Shown one piece after another: positions 62,830-64,000 of a stretch of DNA of 64,000 nucleotides (position 1 is its first letter; each line of letters opens with the position of its first letter). Position numbers and translations under genes: made by a program. The stretch covers positions 1 to 64,000 of the forward strand of contig CAJYDM010000001.1 in assembly GCA_913757435.1 (NCBI GenBank), given 5' to 3'. The DNA comes from Syntrophomonas sp. DTU019 (GTDB lineage Bacteria > Bacillota > Syntrophomonadia > Syntrophomonadales > Syntrophomonadaceae). The notes beneath the pieces are model-generated. The model saw nothing but the letters and a program-made list of their open reading frames with translations, made no database searches and had not been told where the DNA came from.

Positions 62830-63339
62830 TCAGCCTTCAAGGTAGGCTTTAATTCCCAGCTGGTTGAGCTTACGGTCTTTGTTGAGTACTGCCTTCGCCA
62901 TCTCACGGCGGTAGTCCTGCAGGGCCTGGCGCAATGCGGCGTTTTCCATAGCCAGCATCTGTACCGCCAATAAAGCCGCATTGGCACTGCCGTTGATGGC
63001 CACGGTAGCCACTGGAATGCCCCGAGGCATCTGCACGATAGCATAGAGGGCATCAACCCCTGCCAAAGCACCACTCTGGATCGGCACCCCAATAACCGGC
63101 AGAAGAGTTGAGGCCGCAATAACACCGGGCAGATGGGCAGCACCACCGGCTCCGGCGATTATGACTTCCAGGCCTCGATCGATGGCGGAATTAGCATAAC
63201 GGAAGGTTTCCTCAGGCAAACGGTGCGCCGAGCAAATGGTGATTTCATAATCAACCCCGAACTGACTAAGGATCTCGGCTGCATCTTTCATGATTGCCAG
63301 ATCAGAATCACTGCCCATAATTATTCCTACTTTAGGCAT
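62830..63339 (-). CDS. purE: N5-carboxyaminoimidazole ribonucleotide mutase PurE
   Basis: A 169-residue class I PurE. N-terminal GIIMGSDSDLAIMKDAAEIL, catalytic His in ICSAHRLPEETFRYA, and AGAGGAAHLPGVIAASTLLP. No purK is adjacent. It is the first gene of the pur operon, preceded by a ykkC-type leader and terminator. Confidence 0.96.
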   Translation of the reverse strand: MPKVGIIMGSDSDLAIMKDAAEILSQFGVDYEITICSAHRLPEETFRYANSAIDRGLEVIIAGAGGAAHLPGVIAASTLLPVIGVPIQSGALAGVDALYAIVQMPRGIPVATVAINGSANAALLAVQMLAMENAALRQALQDYRREMAKAVLNKDRKLNQLGIKAYLEG

Positions 63340-63370
63340 TAAAAAGCCTCCTTTTCTGACAGCTTATACA

Positions 63371-63423
63371 AAAAATAGAATACCCAGACGAACCGTTTCG
63401 TAACCGAAACCTGTCCGCCTGGG
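63371..63423 (-). terminator. Leader terminator of the pur operon
   Basis: CCCAGGCGGAC pairs with GTTCGTCTGGG on the minus strand (63413-63423 with 63383-63393), enclosing an inner GTTTCG/CGAAAC hairpin, followed by T6 (A-run 63370-63375). Its 5' arm overlaps the 3' edge of the aptamer, the normal arrangement of a transcriptional riboswitch. Confidence 0.75.
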
Positions 63424-63522
63424 CTTTTATCCCTATACGGTGTAGTGCCTTTAGCACCTGTACCACTCGGACCTGTCCATCCCTTTATGATGCGGAACCC
63501 TAGGCACACTTTCGCATTTTTT
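63413..63522 (-). promoter_or_regulatory. ykkC-type riboswitch, probably the PRPP class
   Basis: The minus strand carries ykkC-family blocks in order: GTGTGCCTAGGGTTCCGC, GGACAGGTCCGAGTGG, ACAGGTGC...GCACTACACCG, and GGGATAAAAGCCCAGGCGG. ykkC leaders sense guanidine (subtype 1), ppGpp (2a) or PRPP (2b). Subtype 2b stands in front of purine synthesis genes, so PRPP is the likely ligand here: PRPP would turn the operon on. I see no guanine aptamer in tandem. Subtype assignment is from context. Confidence 0.65.
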
Positions 63523-63544
63523 CGCCATATTTTATTACAATTTG

Positions 63545-63573
63545 ATATTAGCAGAGCTGGTTAATAGTGTCAA
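63545..63573 (-). promoter_or_regulatory. Sigma-A promoter of the pur-his block
   Basis: TTGACA (63568-63573), 17-base spacer, TAATAT (63545-63550) on the minus strand, about 25 bases ahead of the riboswitch. The -35 is exact consensus. Confidence 0.85.
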
Positions 63574-63614
63574 CCAACCCTTCCACTGGTTGGCTGCAAT
63601 TTTAACAGGCAGAC

Positions 63615-63806
63615 TCAGGCTGTAAAATCGCGGTTCACTTCTAACAAACGCTCCTTCAACTCCTGGATCTGCTGCTGCAGGAAAAAGGCTTCAGCTCCAA
63701 TCTCTTGACTGCTTTGTAGACGCAAAGCTTCGAAGTCGACTTCCTGTTCGATATCATTTAGTTGACTGACCAGACTATTCACCAGTTCCTTGATCAGGTC
63801 GTTCAT
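63615..63806 (-). CDS. Small coiled-coil protein of unknown function
   Basis: A 63-residue acidic helical protein (MNDLIKELVNSLVSQL ... FLQQQIQELKERLLEVNRDF). ATG 63806 has AGAGGGG upstream; the frame extends 12 codons further without a site. I considered the Spo0E-like phosphatase family, but the SxxLD signature is absent. It reads toward the pur promoter on the same strand. Confidence 0.5.
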   Translation of the reverse strand: MNDLIKELVNSLVSQLNDIEQEVDFEALRLQSSQEIGAEAFFLQQQIQELKERLLEVNRDFTA

Positions 63807-63947
63807 ATAAGCCCCTCTATTCTGCGGTTGATCAAACGCCATCTTATTGGTAGATTATTGCCTCTCAGGTTAAGGGGTTATACTAATGGAGCCGGATTAT
63901 TTTCAGGCAGAGTATGTGGTTGTGGTCATTCCCAACCGGAGGCTGAC

Positions 63948-64000
63948 ATGGTTATGGTACTCTATGATAAACGCTTGAAGCAGACCTTGAACGCAGACTT
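63948..64000 (+). CDS. Possible start of a gene cut by the window end
   Basis: ATG 63948 follows CGGAGG by 5 bases and stays open to the end (MVMVLYDKRLKQTLNAD). Too short to identify. Confidence 0.3.
   Translation, partial: MVMVLYDKRLKQTLNAD

Noticed and set aside
63524-63600. Guanine aptamer in tandem with the ykkC element
   Set aside because: The purine-aptamer core pattern is absent; the sequence before the aptamer is just promoter and start region.

Overview
The window looks like a chromosomal segment of an anaerobic, low-to-moderate GC Firmicute that oxidises butyrate or fatty acids, most like the Syntrophomonadaceae (Syntrophomonas and relatives). This rests on a complete beta-oxidation gene set (two thiolases, two acyl-CoA dehydrogenases, crotonase, 3-hydroxyacyl-CoA dehydrogenase, a CoA-transferase), a sigma-54 activator with PAS sensors, a flavodiiron protein, molybdenum cofactor genes, strong Shine-Dalgarno sites with frequent TTG/GTG starts, and Gram-positive regulation (S-box riboswitch, ykkC-type leader, 11-bp Pho repeats). 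The species cannot be fixed from sequence alone.

Layout. 1-8 kb is accessory: a decayed helicase/methyltransferase restriction gene, a DUF932 phage/plasmid-type gene, a molybdopterin oxidoreductase, an AraC-GyrI regulator, an OFA-type transporter, and a 1.1 kb gap with a candidate sigma-54-driven small RNA. 8.2-15 kb is a phosphate module read on the minus strand (phoP-phoR-pstS-pstC-pstA-pstB-phoU) with a Pho box and a hairpin after pstS. 15-16.6 kb holds mogA, moaE and a zinc-ribbon protein. 17-18.9 kb is a plus-strand tandem of three paralogous Cys-rich proteins. 19-21.5 kb holds an amidase and a flavodiiron-ferredoxin fusion.

21.6-33.3 kb is the catabolic core, all on the minus strand: hbd-crt-thl-acd-CoA-transferase behind a near-consensus sigma-54 element, then a long acyl-CoA dehydrogenase, then a second thiolase with its own sigma-54 promoter, then a PAS3-AAA+-Fis sigma-54 activator that is the obvious candidate controller. 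33.5-37.5 kb has GNAT, DUF362-ferredoxin, a poly-Gln lipoprotein and a NERD protein. 37.7-41 kb carries tRNA-Leu and a SAM-riboswitch metNIQ operon, followed by a consensus sigma-54 promoter in front of an unrecognised gene.

42.6-46.3 kb is a nested mobile element: an IS1634-family element with an IS256-family element inside it, bracketed by an exact 101-bp direct duplication next to a holin-like gene. 47.4-63.6 kb is a long minus-strand biosynthetic block, purE-B-F-M-N-H-D, two small housekeeping-like genes, then hisZ-G-D-B-H-A-F-IE. It starts from a clear sigma-A promoter through a ykkC-type (probably PRPP-sensing) leader and ends at a strong terminator. PRPP is the common precursor of both pathways.

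The most novel leads are the sigma-54 circuitry (four elements, one in front of an unknown gene and one in front of a candidate sRNA with a C-rich loop), the nested IS with its long target duplication, the three-gene Cys-rich cluster, and the aspartate in the Fe-S motif of the molybdoenzyme. All assignments come from reading the sequence; no database search was run.
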